64,000 nucleotides of DNA from positions 407,414 through 471,413 of the forward strand of contig CAUYUJ010009591.1 of NCBI GenBank assembly GCA_963575745.1. Reading direction: 5' to 3'. Of the stretch, positions 1-9,160 are shown piece by piece. How positions within the stretch are numbered: the first letter of the stretch is position 1; every line of letters begins with the position of its first letter. A program made the translations under genes and the position numbers. This stretch comes from Prorocentrum cordatum (taxonomy: Eukaryota; Sar; Dinophyceae; Prorocentrales; Prorocentraceae). Under the pieces are notes generated by a model that ran no database searches, was not told the origin of the DNA, and worked only from the letters and a program-made list of their open reading frames with translations.

Positions 1-2
1 TT

Positions 3-119
3 GATGATATTAATCAGGACCCTCACGTTGCTGGAATCATTAACTCCCTCCCGACCATGGTGCTGGCCAACTCTTTTCACTCCATCGTCTTCGCTATTGC
101 GACAGGCACGGGGCAGTAA
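3..119 (+). CDS. C-terminal exon of unidentified protein (5' part outside window)
   Basis: An open frame enters from the left edge and stops at TAA 117-119. It encodes 38 residues, including IINSLPTMVLANSF and ending in IATGTGQ. Composition is protein-like, with balanced polar and hydrophobic residues and no low complexity, unlike the surrounding repeats. The last 25 residues are hydrophobic enough for a membrane segment or a buried helix. I do not recognise the family. The exon's 5' splice site, if any, lies left of the window, and the frame could be a chance opening given its length. Confidence 0.4.
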   Translation, partial: DDINQDPHVAGIINSLPTMVLANSFHSIVFAIATGTGQ

Positions 120-171
120 CAACAGCTGAGCCAGCTCAGCTGAGCTGCGTGCGCATGCGCATCGATACACC

Positions 172-241
172 GCGGAATAGGTGTTAGGCTCGCGCATGGA
201 CTGCATGCGGAATAGGTGTTACGCTCGCGCATGGACTGCAT
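172..241. repeat. 35-bp tandem duplication
   Basis: Two adjacent copies of a 35-bp unit beginning GCGGAATAGGTGTTA and ending GGACTGCAT, with one mismatch. They lie just after the stop codon at 117-119, so probably in a 3' UTR or intergenic DNA. Confidence 0.85.
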
Positions 242-1090
242 GGCTACATGCTTGCAGATGTTCGCGTATTCGTAACATGCACGTCTGTGCATCACATGTC
301 ATATGTGCCCATGCAAACCCAGCTTAGTGCACCGCATCGACAGCACGGGCCCACAACTCACAGCACCGAAGTACCGACCAGCCGCCCAAGCCAAGCAAGG
401 TGTCACGACTAGAATCGTGGAGACGTGCGAAGGGACAGGATAACGATAACGATACGAGTAGACCACGGCACGTGACGGGCACGGTAAGTCGAAGCACATG
501 GCGTGTCTGCACAGCGGGCAAGGCCGAGAGCAAATCTCACACGGCAGAGAGCGGGAGCCGCAGAAGGCCCAGATGGGGGCCAAGGTGGGGCGACGCGGGG
601 CAGGGCCGACGCGCGGGCTCGACCCGGTGCGCCTCCCCAGCGGGTGGGCAGGAGAGCTCGACCGAGCGAGCACGGCATCCGACGACGTGGCTCTTGCAGT
701 GCGCGGCCCCAGAGGTCCGTTCCGAAGAACTTCTGTCAGAGCGTGAATTACCTACCCCGCTTTCGCTTCCAGGCAAAACCAAGTCATACCATACGCCTCC
801 TCGTCAAGCGGCCTGACCAGTACATGCCGTAGTTTGGCATCGCTTGGTATCTCTTGGAAGCGAGGGTGGTCAAAAGCGAGGTAGGTTTGCTTGCCCCCTA
901 ATCTGTTCACGTACACGGTTGGGCGCGCACGTCCTCTGTGGGCTCCCTGAGGTTTGTACCTCTGTGTCGGAGCCCGATCTGTCGCAGCGCGAGGAGGTGG
1001 TTGGATCGGGCGCCGGGGCCCTGCGCGGACCTCCAGAGGTCCGCTGCCCTTCCCTGGGGTCCGTTTTTCGGCCCGGAGTCCTTCTTGTTG
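242..1090. other. no supported gene
   Basis: Several overlapping open frames occur on both strands (the longest 400-816 plus), but none shows a recognisable motif and they compete with each other, as expected of GC-rich DNA. The 3' part (~940-1090) resembles degenerate pieces of the interspersed family E described below. Confidence 0.5.
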
Positions 1091-1093
1091 GTC

Positions 1094-1213
1094 CCTCCTC
1101 CTCCTCCTCCTCCTCCTCCTCCTATTCCTCCTCCTCCTCCTCCTCCTCCTCCTCCTCCTCCTCCTCCTCTTCCTCCTCCTCCTCCTCCTCCTATTCCTCC
1201 TCCTCCTCCTGTT
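1094..1213. repeat. (CCT)n microsatellite
   Basis: About 120 bp of CCT/TCC triplets with rare CTATT interruptions. It produces Ser, Pro or Leu homopolymer frames that are not genes. Confidence 0.95.
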
Positions 1214-1674
1214 GGTCGCGGGGGCCCAGTAACGAGCCCGGGAGGCCGAAGTCGAGGAAAACGCCGGGGCTGAAGAAGCACGTCGTCGCTGACCCGGGAG
1301 TGGGCAGGATGCCGGGTGAGGATCGGGCAGGAGTTACAGGTGAGGGCGCGCCTTGGGAGCGTCTTCCAGCGCCGATCGCGCGGCAGCACCCCGCGCGCAT
1401 TCGCGGGGAGTGCCTCGGGGTTCGCCAGCCGGTCGGCCCATGGAATTGGCGGTCGGCACAGCAGGGAGTCAGGGGGGAAGCGATTGTCAGTTTTCGGAGG
1501 CTTGAGGTGTGAATACTTCGGACGTTTTCGTCGGCTCTTGTAGTTCCCAACCACCCTGTGGTGTTAGGTCCTCGCTTTGAAGAGACGGTCCCTGCGTTCT
1601 CCTCCTCCTCCTCCTCCTCCCTCCCCCTCCCCCTCCTCCCTCCTCCCTGCGTTTCACCCACCCAGTACAGCGCT

Positions 1675-2445
1675 TCATGATCCCATAGGGAGCTCCACCG
1701 AAGGCCCCAGTGCTACTGTCCACATGCGTCCCCCGCACCCATTTCGGCACACCCCTCACACGTTTCGCGTCGCCCCGCAGGGAGCTCCACCGAAGGCTCC
1801 AGTGCCACCGTCCACGTGCGTCCCCCACACCCATGTCGGCACACCCCTTACAAGTTTCGTGGCCCCATTGGGAGCCCCACCGAAGGGCCCCAGCGTGCCA
1901 CCGTCCACATGCGTCCCCCGCACCCATTTCGGCACACCCAGTACAGCGCTTCGTGACCCCATAGGAAGCTCCACCGAAGGCCCCAGTGCTACTGTCCACG
2001 TGCGTCCCCCCCACCCATGTCGGCACACCCCTCGCACGTTTCGTGGCCCTATTGGGAGGAGCTCCACCGCAGGCCCCAGTGCCACCGTCCACATGCGTCC
2101 CCCACACCCATTTCGGCACACCCCTCACGCGCTTCGTTGCCCCACAGGGAGCTCCACCGAAGGCCCCAGTGCCACCGTCCACATGCGTCCCCCACACCCA
2201 TTTCGGCACACCCCTCACATGTTTCGTGGCCCAACGGGGAGCTCCACCGAAGGCCCCAGTGCCACCAGGCCCCCGCGCCACCGTCCACATGTGTCCCCCA
2301 CACCCATGTCGGCACACCCCTCACATGTTTCGTGGCTCCATCGGGAGCTCCACCGAAGGCCCCAGCGCCACCGTCCACATGCGCCCCCCACACCCATTTC
2401 GGCACACCCCTCAATCGTTTCGTGGCGCGTGGAGCGCCACCGAAG
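1675..2445. repeat. ~90-bp tandem array, about 8.5 units
   Basis: The landmark AGCTCCACCG or a variant recurs at 1691, 1783, 1873, 1967, 2060, 2150, 2240, 2346 and 2433, a period of 87-94 bp; one unit carries a ~16-bp insertion. Each unit also holds CACCCATTTCGGCACACCCC. Because 90 is a multiple of 3, frames stay open on both strands, which explains the long ORFs here. The array runs into a single-copy tail (2437-2505) that is also found at ~44877-44945, so the array seems to be an expansion of one part of an interspersed repeat. Confidence 0.9.
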
Positions 2446-2511
2446 AAGATATTCACAATTGCCGTACGAACAACTGCATATAGTTGGGTCCTTCGCCAGG
2501 CTATTTTTTTC

Positions 2512-2605
2512 TAGCCTCGGGATGCGTTCCAACAGCTGCGCCTCGTCGAGAGCTTTCATGGGGTGCCCAGATCGTCCCGAACGCCCGCTGGAGGCCCCGA
2601 ACGAT
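2512..2605 (+). repeat. interspersed family K copy
   Basis: Contains the core CAGCTGCGCCTCGTCGAG followed by GGGGTGCCC and CGTCCCGAACGCCCGC. Other copies of this core lie near 15580, 29480, 29655, 36545 (plus) and 31215, 31965, 35935, 38235 (minus). Confidence 0.7.
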
Positions 2606-2687
2606 GCCCCGAAAAAAGGGAAGCTCTTTGAAGTTTTCTTCACACAGGAGTTTGGGGAGCTATCGTCAGGCAGGCCTGGGATGAAGG

Positions 2688-2907
2688 TATTCCAAATCCC
2701 TTATTAATCATCCCCCCTGTATGGTTTTTTAAGGCGCCTTTTTTGTAACTGGGGGGGTCTAGTTTATTAGGGCGCTTTTTTTGGATTGGAGCTTAGGGGG
2801 TCCTGTTTATTAAGGCGTCCCGTCGAAGAGGGGGGTCCGTAATATTAGGTAGCATTTGGAGGGGGTCCGGTCTTTTAGGGGGGGTCGATTACTCAGGAAT
2901 TTGGAGT
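2688..2907 (+). mobile_element. small inverted-repeat element, family J copy 1
   Basis: A 220-bp unit with inverted ends: TATTCCAAATCCC on the left and GGAATTTGGAGTA on the right. A second copy lies at 4406-4629 in opposite orientation with good similarity over the whole length, including the runs GGCGCCTTTTTTGTAACTGG and CCGTAATATTAGGT. No coding capacity; a MITE-like non-autonomous DNA transposon is the likely nature. No clear target duplication was found. Confidence 0.75.
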
Positions 2908-3031
2908 AGGTCGTGCCAGAGATGTATGGAACGCACTCGGAGCGTTCCGGAGCGCCTTGGAACAGCCGCGGCGCCTGGCAGATCTTCCAGACCCGCCAGC
3001 TCTCAGAGTTGTTGCCATTCGGTCGTTAGGA
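2908..3031 (+). repeat. interspersed family I, truncated copy 1
   Basis: Matches the middle of the copies at 38344-38478 and 42655-42830 (GGAACGC..GAGCGTTCCGG, then GCGGCGCCTGGCAGATCTTC and CTCAGAG). It is interrupted at 3031 by family A copy 1. Confidence 0.65.
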
Positions 3032-3191
3032 TTAAGTCGGGCCTGTCCCTCTTGAGGAGGCATATTCAGAAATAGTCAGAAAATACTATGGGGACGATTT
3101 TTTGACCATCTTTGAACATGGTCTGAGAATTGTTTTAGTATTTTTGAGTGTCCGTCCAAAGTTAGCCTGGAGGGGGACATGCCCGACCTAA
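3032..3191 (+). mobile_element. introner-like element A1
   Basis: A 160-bp element with imperfect terminal inverted repeats (TTAAGTCGGGCCTGTCC / GGACATGCCCGACCTAA). It is flanked by a perfect 8-bp direct repeat CGTTAGGA (3024-3031 and 3192-3199). The interior is AT-rich relative to its surroundings and shares AGAAATAGTC and GGGGACGA with the other family members. The right duplication supplies the AG at which the following Cys-rich exon begins. Confidence 0.88.
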
Positions 3192-3197
3192 CGTTAG

Positions 3198-3445
3198 GAG
3201 CTGCTTGCATTAGAATGGCCGCTGCGGAAGGCATGCTGTTCACACTCTGCGGCTGCCTGGCAACGAAGGGCAACAACACGTGCTGCGCCGGCTGCTTCTG
3301 CTGCTGCACCGGCTGCCACCTCGGCATGGGCTGCCTCGCGTTCTTCGGCATGCTGATCTTCATGTTCTGGCTCAGCGCCGTGGACACGGGGCTGCAGGCG
3401 CAGGGGGGGTCAAAGAATGCGGTCGCCCACATTCAAGGCTCTGAG
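3198..3445 (+). CDS. exon of Cys-rich putative membrane protein
   Basis: Likely internal exon. The acceptor AG is at 3196-3197, supplied by the A1 target duplication, and a GTAAGG donor follows at 3446. It encodes about 82 residues with many paired cysteines (LCGCLATKGNN, CCAGCFCCCTGC), then a strongly hydrophobic stretch MGCLAFFGMLIFMFW that fits one transmembrane helix, then a soluble tail ending AVAHIQGSE. The Cys clusters could bind metal, form disulfides or be lipidated; no named family is recognised. The exon ends in phase 0, compatible with the exon at 5492. The 5' part of the gene was not found. Confidence 0.6.
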
Positions 3446-3454
3446 GTAAGGATC

Positions 3455-3610
3455 ACGTTGGGCTCAGAAAGGGCCCCGGTTCTCGGGCGCCGCTCCTCGG
3501 GTCCAGGTCGGGGGACAGGCTTGCGCCCGAGCCGCGCCGCAGCCCGTGGCAGAAGAGCGCCTTCGTTCCGTGTTCAGCGCTCCTGATGGTAGCACGATGA
3601 CTGCATGGGC
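3455..3610 (+). repeat. interspersed repeat L copy 1
   Basis: Shares TTGGGCTCA, GGTTCTCG and the segment CCTGATGGTAGCACGATG with 31335-31480. Confidence 0.7.
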
Positions 3611-4145
3611 GGGATAGGCTGGAGGACGGGCGGCGCCGGGCGGGTGAAGTAGGAGGTGGAGGAGCAGCAGGAATCATTACCCCGACATCGGCGTCGTAGC
3701 AGTACCACACATGTATCTAAAAGCGTCACCGAGCCGTCGACTCACTCCCTCCTTGTACATGATGTGTTCGTGCCGTTTCGATGCGTCAGGGTCCTCGGCT
3801 CGAGACAGAGGAACATTGCCCGATGTTTCAGACCACGACGCCTGTGGTGGGGGGATAGGACGAGGAGGAGGTGCACACCCCGAGATGTCCGAGGTCTCAG
3901 TCTGTTACAGCACGTCGGGCTATGGAGCGACCCACCCCAGCATCAGCACGGAGTTAGCTCCCTGGGTTGCGTTCTGTGGGGCCCCGGGCCCGACGCGGGT
4001 CTCTGGAGGCTCACGGTCCGAAGAAGCGGGCCGCCGCCGCCCGGATTTTTTGCCAGAGGGCGAGTGGCCAGGGCCTGACGTGCCCAGTCTCCCGACATCG
4101 CGATGTTCCCAAACACCTGGGCCTCCGGAGGCCTGCCTGTCGGAG
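3611..4145. other. no supported gene (intronic or spacer DNA)
   Basis: Lies between the two Cys-rich exons. Overlapping frames on both strands carry no motif. Unique-looking GC-rich DNA. Confidence 0.4.
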
Positions 4146-4208
4146 GGCACCAACTATACACCAACACCGATCCTGGCCCAGGATCGGTGTTGGTGTATAG
4201 TTGGTGCC
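4146..4208. repeat. perfect 31-bp inverted repeat with 1-bp loop
   Basis: Left arm 4146-4176 starts GGCACCAACTATACACC; right arm 4178-4208 is its exact reverse complement. The single spacer base is C4177. It can form a very stable hairpin or cruciform. Confidence 0.97.
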
Positions 4209-4405
4209 TTCCTAGCCTGGGCCCCTTCCCGGGGACGCGCCCGTCACCCGGCGTCGTTCTCTGACAAGCCCGGGCGCCAGCAGGGGGCCCCCGGGCGGGG
4301 TGTCCGCCATCGGGATCGCGGCGGGAGTTGCCAGGAGGGGGAGGGGGTTCTGAGCGGGTGCCATGGTGGCTCAGATTTGGCTTAACTTAGCTCAACAGTG
4401 GGCTA

Positions 4406-4629
4406 TACTCAAAATCCCGTACCAATGGACCCCCACCTAGAAAACCGGACCCCCCTCCAAATGCGACCTAATATTACGGACCCCCCCTTCGACGGGGCGT
4501 TTTGATAAACCGGACCCTCTAAGCTCCAATACAGAGAAAGCGCCTTAATAAACTTGTGACCCCCCCAGTTACAAAAAAGGCGCCTTAAAAAACCAGACCC
4601 GGGGGACGATGAATAAAGGATTTGGAGTA
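4406..4629 (-). mobile_element. small inverted-repeat element, family J copy 2
   Basis: About 224 bp, ends TACTCAAAATCCC and GGATTTGGAGTA. It is the reverse complement of copy 1 at 2688-2907, so the Cys-rich exon lies between two opposed copies. Confidence 0.75.
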
Positions 4630-4980
4630 AGCCACCTCGGCATCCAGTTACAAGCTCTCCATTCGCCTCAGCAACCAGCGCGGTCATTCAAGCAGGGGCC
4701 ATTCAGGGCCCCTGTGAGATCACCTTTCTGCAAGCCTCGATCCTTTCACGTTTATTGCTCCCCGTTACCGTCCGCCCGACCAGGGGCCGGACAGTTGCAA
4801 CATCAAAGCATGTCGATTGTATTCGACGCGAGGTGGTCTGGGTTCGCATACAATTCCTGGAAGGCTTCCATTGGCGCTAGTTGATCCGTGCTCGAAAACA
4901 AACGAATTCAGCAGAATCCCACTCAGTCCGGTTTAATCATGAACTCAATCTGGCCTGATCCGTTTCAATGGCCTATCATC
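4630..4980. other. no supported gene
   Basis: Non-repetitive, moderate-GC spacer; no recognisable coding or structural signal. Confidence 0.4.
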
Positions 4981-5206
4981 AGAGCCCCGAGTCATCAGGG
5001 GTAACTCGGGTCAGGGATAACTCGGGTTCGTTTTTCGGGAATCCAAACCCGAGTTACCCCGGACCCGAGTTACCCCGGATAACTCGGGCGTCCAGAGCCC
5101 CGAATCATCAGGGGTAGCTCGGGTCAGGGGTAACTCGGGTTCCTTTTTCGGGAATCCAAACCCGAGTTACCCCGGACCCGAGTTACCCCGGATAACTCGG
5201 GCGCCC
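4981..5206. repeat. 113-bp tandem duplication built of CCCGAGTTA/TAACTCGGG motifs
   Basis: Two units start AGAGCCCCGA at 4981 and 5094. Each contains GGGTAACTCGGG-type motifs on the left and their inverses (ACCCGAGTTACCCC) on the right of a loop TTTTTCGGGAATCC, so each unit is an imperfect palindrome. Confidence 0.92.
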
Positions 5207-5318
5207 AATATCAATCGGGGGTCATCTTCCCTTATCGTTCTGACGAAGACCTCCCAGGAGTTGTCTCACGACGCAAGGTGGTCCCCGCGACTTCATGATT
5301 GACCGGATCCCCGGATGT

Positions 5319-5450
5319 TTACACTCATCCCCAGGGACCGGCTTTTCATTCTGAGTATTTGCTTGACGGTCCCAGGACATGGCGGGGGCCCCCAGAGTCA
5401 GAACATATCAAGATTATGCGAAAGCCTTCCCTCAAGATTTCATCATGGCC
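5319..5450 (-). repeat. interspersed family E copy (minus orientation)
   Basis: Reverse complement of the family E consensus: CCCAGGGACCGGCTTTTCAT, ACGGTCCCAGG, GGGGGCCCCCAGAG. Family E is the most abundant repeat of the window and occurs in both orientations. Confidence 0.65.
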
Positions 5451-5491
5451 CGATGGAGTCTGTGTCTGGTATCCTCAAGGTTTGGCTGCAG

Positions 5492-5605
5492 AATTGCGAC
5501 CCGATCGAGGCGTGCGGGAGGAACGGGACGGCCACCGACCGCGAGCACATGGTGGACTGCCTGGCGGCGGGCAGCCCCAGGGGCGGCCACAAGTTACAGC
5601 GGATG
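5492..5605 (+). CDS. second exon of the Cys-rich protein (probable)
   Basis: A CTGCAG acceptor precedes 5492 and a consensus GTGAGT donor follows at 5606. The exon is 38 codons, phase 0 at both ends, and encodes NCDPIEACGRNGTATDRE, then HMVDCLAAGSP and GGHKLQRM. Three spaced cysteines and the matching phase make it the natural continuation of exon 3198-3445, but the link is not proven and an exon could lie between them. Function unknown. Confidence 0.5.
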
Positions 5606-5884
5606 GTGAGTCGGGAGCGTAGCCTTGAGACGGGGGTCAATTCACACGGGGGCCTTGAGCCAGAGCGCTGGATCTTGCAGGATCTTGCAAAGCCAGGGTT
5701 GCACTGACCAGGGCTAGCGCGCAGGAGGGTCCTGCAGGATCTTGCAGGATCCTTCAAAGCCCGACTGATCCGGGTTGACCCGGGTCAGTAGATCCCCGAG
5801 TGAGATTTGGCTTCCTCCTCGAAGGAGGAGGAGGCGGCGGCGGTGACGGAGGGAGGCGGGGGACACGTACTTCCTCTCGCTGCG
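5606..5884. other. short-motif repeat in intron
   Basis: The motif CTTGCAGGATC recurs several times between 5675 and 5760 (with spacer CAAAGCC), then GACCCGGGTCAG. No gene seen. Confidence 0.5.
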
Positions 5885-6020
5885 AAAGAGTCACGACGGG
5901 AGGTTCTTGGTCATTTTCGGCCTCCCGGGGCCAGCGCCGGGCCCGGGGACAGTCACAGAACGACTCGGGATGAAAACGAGGTCCTGGGGAAGGGGTGTAG
6001 ATTTCTGCTGAGGTTCCACG
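5885..6020 (+). repeat. interspersed family E copy
   Basis: Has TTTTCGGCCTCC, then GACTCGGGATGAAAAC and CCTGGGGAAGGGG as in the family consensus. Confidence 0.75.
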
Positions 6021-6419
6021 CTGCGAAAAAAATACACGACGGCTGAGATCTGTGATGGAGGGAAACGGAGTCAGTTGGACGACGAGTTGTTTGCTCGGTG
6101 CGCGACACATGCTGGAAGAGGGAGGGGGAGGAGAACAAGGATGACGAGACGAGGATGAGGGAGGGGGTGAGCAGCAGGAGGAGGGGGAGAAAGTGGAGGA
6201 GGGGCGGGAGCAGGGACAGACGAAAGAGGAGGGAGGTCAGAGCGAGGAGGAAGAAGACGATTCACAAGAGAACGCATGCACGTTGCCTGCCCCCTTCAAA
6301 GAGGGGAGGCGCGTGCGCCGCGTCCGCGGAAGTCGCCGCCTCGATCATCACCATCCTCCTGCAACTCCTGCAGTTTCTCCTCCAGCTTATTCTCCCCTCC
6401 AACTCCGCTCCTCCCCCTG

Positions 6420-6610
6420 CAGCTCAATTCCTCCTCCTCCTCGTTCAACTTCTCCTCCAACTCCTCCTCCTCCTCCTCCTCATCATCATCATTATCATCA
6501 GCATCATCCTCATCAGCATCATCCTCCTCATGATCACCATCCATCACCATCATCATCATCATCAGCAGCATCATCAACATCATCAGCATCATCAGCATCA
6601 TCAGCATCGC

Positions 6611-6705
<95 letters not shown>

Positions 6706-6980
6706 CCATCCTACTCCTCTTCATCATCATCAGCAGCATCATCATCAACATCCTCATCCTCATTTTCATCCACATCCCCATCCTCACCCTCATCCGCATC
6801 CTTATCCTCAACCTCGCCTTCCCCCTCCTCATCCTCTATCCTCCTCCTCCTCCGCCTCCTCCTCCTCCTCCCTCCTCCTCCTCCTCCTCCTCCTTCTTCT
6901 CCTCCTCCTCCTCCGCCTCCTCCTCCTCGTCCTCCTCCTCTCAGTCCTTGTCCTCCTCGTCCTCCTCCTCATCCTGAATC
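6420..6980. repeat. (ATC)n and (CTC)n compound microsatellite
   Basis: A long near-perfect ATC/CAT tract at ~6476-6720, passing into CTC/CCT triplets to ~6980. It generates poly-His and poly-Ser frames (such as the 574-codon frame at 6098) that are not genes. Confidence 0.95.
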
Positions 6981-7254
6981 CTCTTCCCCCCCCTTCCTCC
7001 TCGCCCGCCACGGGGACAGGAACGCCACTGCCTTGGCGCCCTCTGCCTCGCCCCGAGGCATGTGGCGGGACTACCAGCCGCACTTCGGCGAGAGGAGCTT
7101 CTCGGGTCGGGGGGGGGGGCGCATGGCGCGAGTGGGCGGCGGAGTGCGGGCAGGGAGGCCGAGGACCCGAGGAGGGCGCAGCAGAGGATAACAAGAAGAG
7201 CACGAAGAAGGAAAACAACACGAACGCAAACACCAGAACGGTGACCCGGATGAG

Positions 7255-7394
7255 GAAGAGAAGGAGGAGGAGGAGGAGGAGGCGGAGCAGGAGAAGAGGA
7301 CGACGAGGCGGAGGAGGAGGGGAAGGGGAAATGAGAAGGAGGAGGAGGAGGAGGTGCAGAAACGGAGATGGGGAGGAGGGAGGAGGGAGGAGGC
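7255..7394. repeat. (GGA)n microsatellite
   Basis: Interrupted GGA/GAG triplets immediately upstream of the left LTR. Confidence 0.9.
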
Positions 7395-7542
7395 TCTTGA
7401 GTTGCCCCAGCGATCATCCCCGTTTTAGCCTGTCTCCTGCCGTTGCCTGCCCTCGCCCGCTCGACCATAACATTTCGGTTCACAAAGTTTTTGAGGCCTA
7501 CTGGTGCAGAGATAATCCGACAGGAGGCGGCCTGTCACTTGA
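7395..7542 (+). repeat. 5' LTR of copia element
   Basis: Shares with 14978-15277 TTGCCCCAGCGAT.ATCCCC, AGCCTGTCTCCTGC, CCCGCTCGACCATAACAT and GGCGGCCTGTCACTTGA in the same order. Roughly a fifth of positions differ, so the insertion is old. Confidence 0.78.
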
Positions 7543-7553
7543 TGGTAACGGAG
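7543..7553 (+). other. probable primer-binding site
   Basis: TGGTAACGGAG abuts the LTR end and resembles the usual copia primer-binding site complementary to the 3' end of initiator tRNA-Met. Confidence 0.45.
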
Positions 7554-7830
7554 GGCGCCCCCCTTGCCCCCGCCAGCTCCCGCCTACGTTGCGGCGTGCG
7601 CGGTGGTCTGCGAGACGCGTCCCGGGGCGGGGACAGCGAGTCAGCCCGCAGGGAGCACGTCGGCATCCACGGTGCGGGGAGTGGCAGACTCGCAAAAGTT
7701 TGATATTTTGGGCGGTGTTCGGCGACCCGGCAGTCTCTGTGACGTGTGCAGCAAACCCGCTGCGACTTCCATATTTATCCGACAGCGGCTCGTCTGGGCC
7801 GTGTGCATCCTCACCTCGCTGACGAAGGTC

Positions 7831-9160
7831 TAAACGCTGGAGCTCGAGAAGGGCATCCCGCTGTATGATGGAAACTATGCGTCTGTCCGAGGAGCATCAA
7901 GAGCGGGCTCGAGACGCCCTTCTACGGACTGCGAAACGATAGAAACGGACGGATATGGAGGCGGTAGCTATCACATGAAGAAAAAAAGGCCAACACGCCA
8001 GGATTGGAGCTACTTCTGCAAATGCTTGGTGAAGCATTGCTGAAAGAGAGACCCGTCTGAGCTGCTGAGTTGTTCGACGGCGCGCTGTACGACAAGTCGG
8101 TCTGGTGGGTGCCTGACGAGAGCACGCAGGAGTACATCACCAGACGGTCGAAAGCATTCGACGACTTTGACTATACATAGATACACAAGCACACATACAT
8201 ACATATATATATATATGTATACAAATGTGTACGCATATGTATATGTATATTTGTTCATATATATGTATATATATATATCAAAAGAAAAAAAAAACTAAAT
8301 TTGGATACCAGCATATCGGACGACCTGCAGGCCCACCTGCTGCTGAAGGTCTCAGGCTTCGAGAACTCGGACCACGCTAGTATCATCAGCAGATCCGGCA
8401 AGAAGTACGACAGTAAGCGTCTGGCAAAGCGCTGCGCACGCAGCACCCCAACATCCACGAGCCAGAGTGGAAGGGCAAGAGTGACCAGCAACCCGATCCC
8501 TGGCCGCAGCGATACGGACAACGACGGCACCACATAAGCATCAGCATCAGCATAGATCAGCGCGGCAAGCTGGCAAAGTTGAGACAGTGCGCCCAGTCCC
8601 CAAACGAAGACAGCTTCGAGCACTACCTCGGCGAGGACGAGGCCACGCTGGAGGAGATCGACGGCGTGGACGAGGAGGCCCCGGAGAGCTCCGTAGCCAT
8701 TGTCCAGCGCGCGCAGAGGTCCCATGGCAGGGGCAGCAGCGGCGGCGGCGGCAAGGGCAGCGGGCGGCGTCGAGAGCTGCGGTCTCGGGCGGCGAGTTCG
8801 AGGGGCGAGCCCCTCGGCAAGGGCCCGGCGAAGGACAGCCCCAAGCGGCGAGTTCGCATTGAGAAGCTCAAGAGGACTACGAGGTGTGCGACTGCCCGAT
8901 GTCATCAGGCTCATCGCCGCCACCTTCGACGAGGACGAAGAAACGGTCACGGGCTACGACGACTCGGCGGCTGCGTGCCAGAATGGCGCCAGGATCGCGG
9001 AGGTCTTCGCGGCTGCAGGCAGCGCCGACCTCGGGGCTAAGGCCGCGGCGAATCCGATGATGAAGCCGATGGCGGAGCCCGCCCCTGGGCGCGGCCACGT
9101 CGACCCCGCCGCCGCGAAACGCCGAGGCGCAGCGATGGCCTCCTGCCGACCATGAGGTGG
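7831..9160 (+). pseudogene. copia Gag-like remnant
   Basis: In different frames one reads LEKGIPLYDGNYAS (from ~7848), ALYDKSVWWVPDES (from ~8083) and, after a TA-rich microsatellite, SDDLQAHLLLKVSGFENSDH (from ~8317) followed by RSGKKYDSKRLAKRC. The last pattern (LL..sGl...d...i...SGk.YD...la) is typical of the capsid part of dinoflagellate copia Gag. Further on EDSFEHYLGEDEATLEEID is acidic and Gag-like. At least two frameshifts and the 8190-8290 insertion break it. No zinc knuckle was found. The assignment rests on pattern memory and position. Confidence 0.5.
8190..8290. repeat. (TA/CATA)n low-complexity tract inside gag
   Basis: ACATACATATATATATATG-type sequence, sharply AT-rich against GC-rich surroundings. 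It interrupts the Gag remnant. Confidence 0.9.

Noticed and set aside
1487-2707. Long frames on both strands with repeats like PPKAPVPPSTCVPHTH
   Set aside because: Product of the 90-bp tandem array whose unit is a multiple of 3; no flanking coding signal.
4146-4208. Rho-independent terminator
   Set aside because: The hairpin is far too long and perfect, lacks a T run and lies in a eukaryotic genome.
6098-7822. A 574-codon plus-strand frame with poly-His
   Set aside because: Translation of the ATC/CTC microsatellite and flanking biased DNA; equally long frames exist in the other two phases and on the minus strand.
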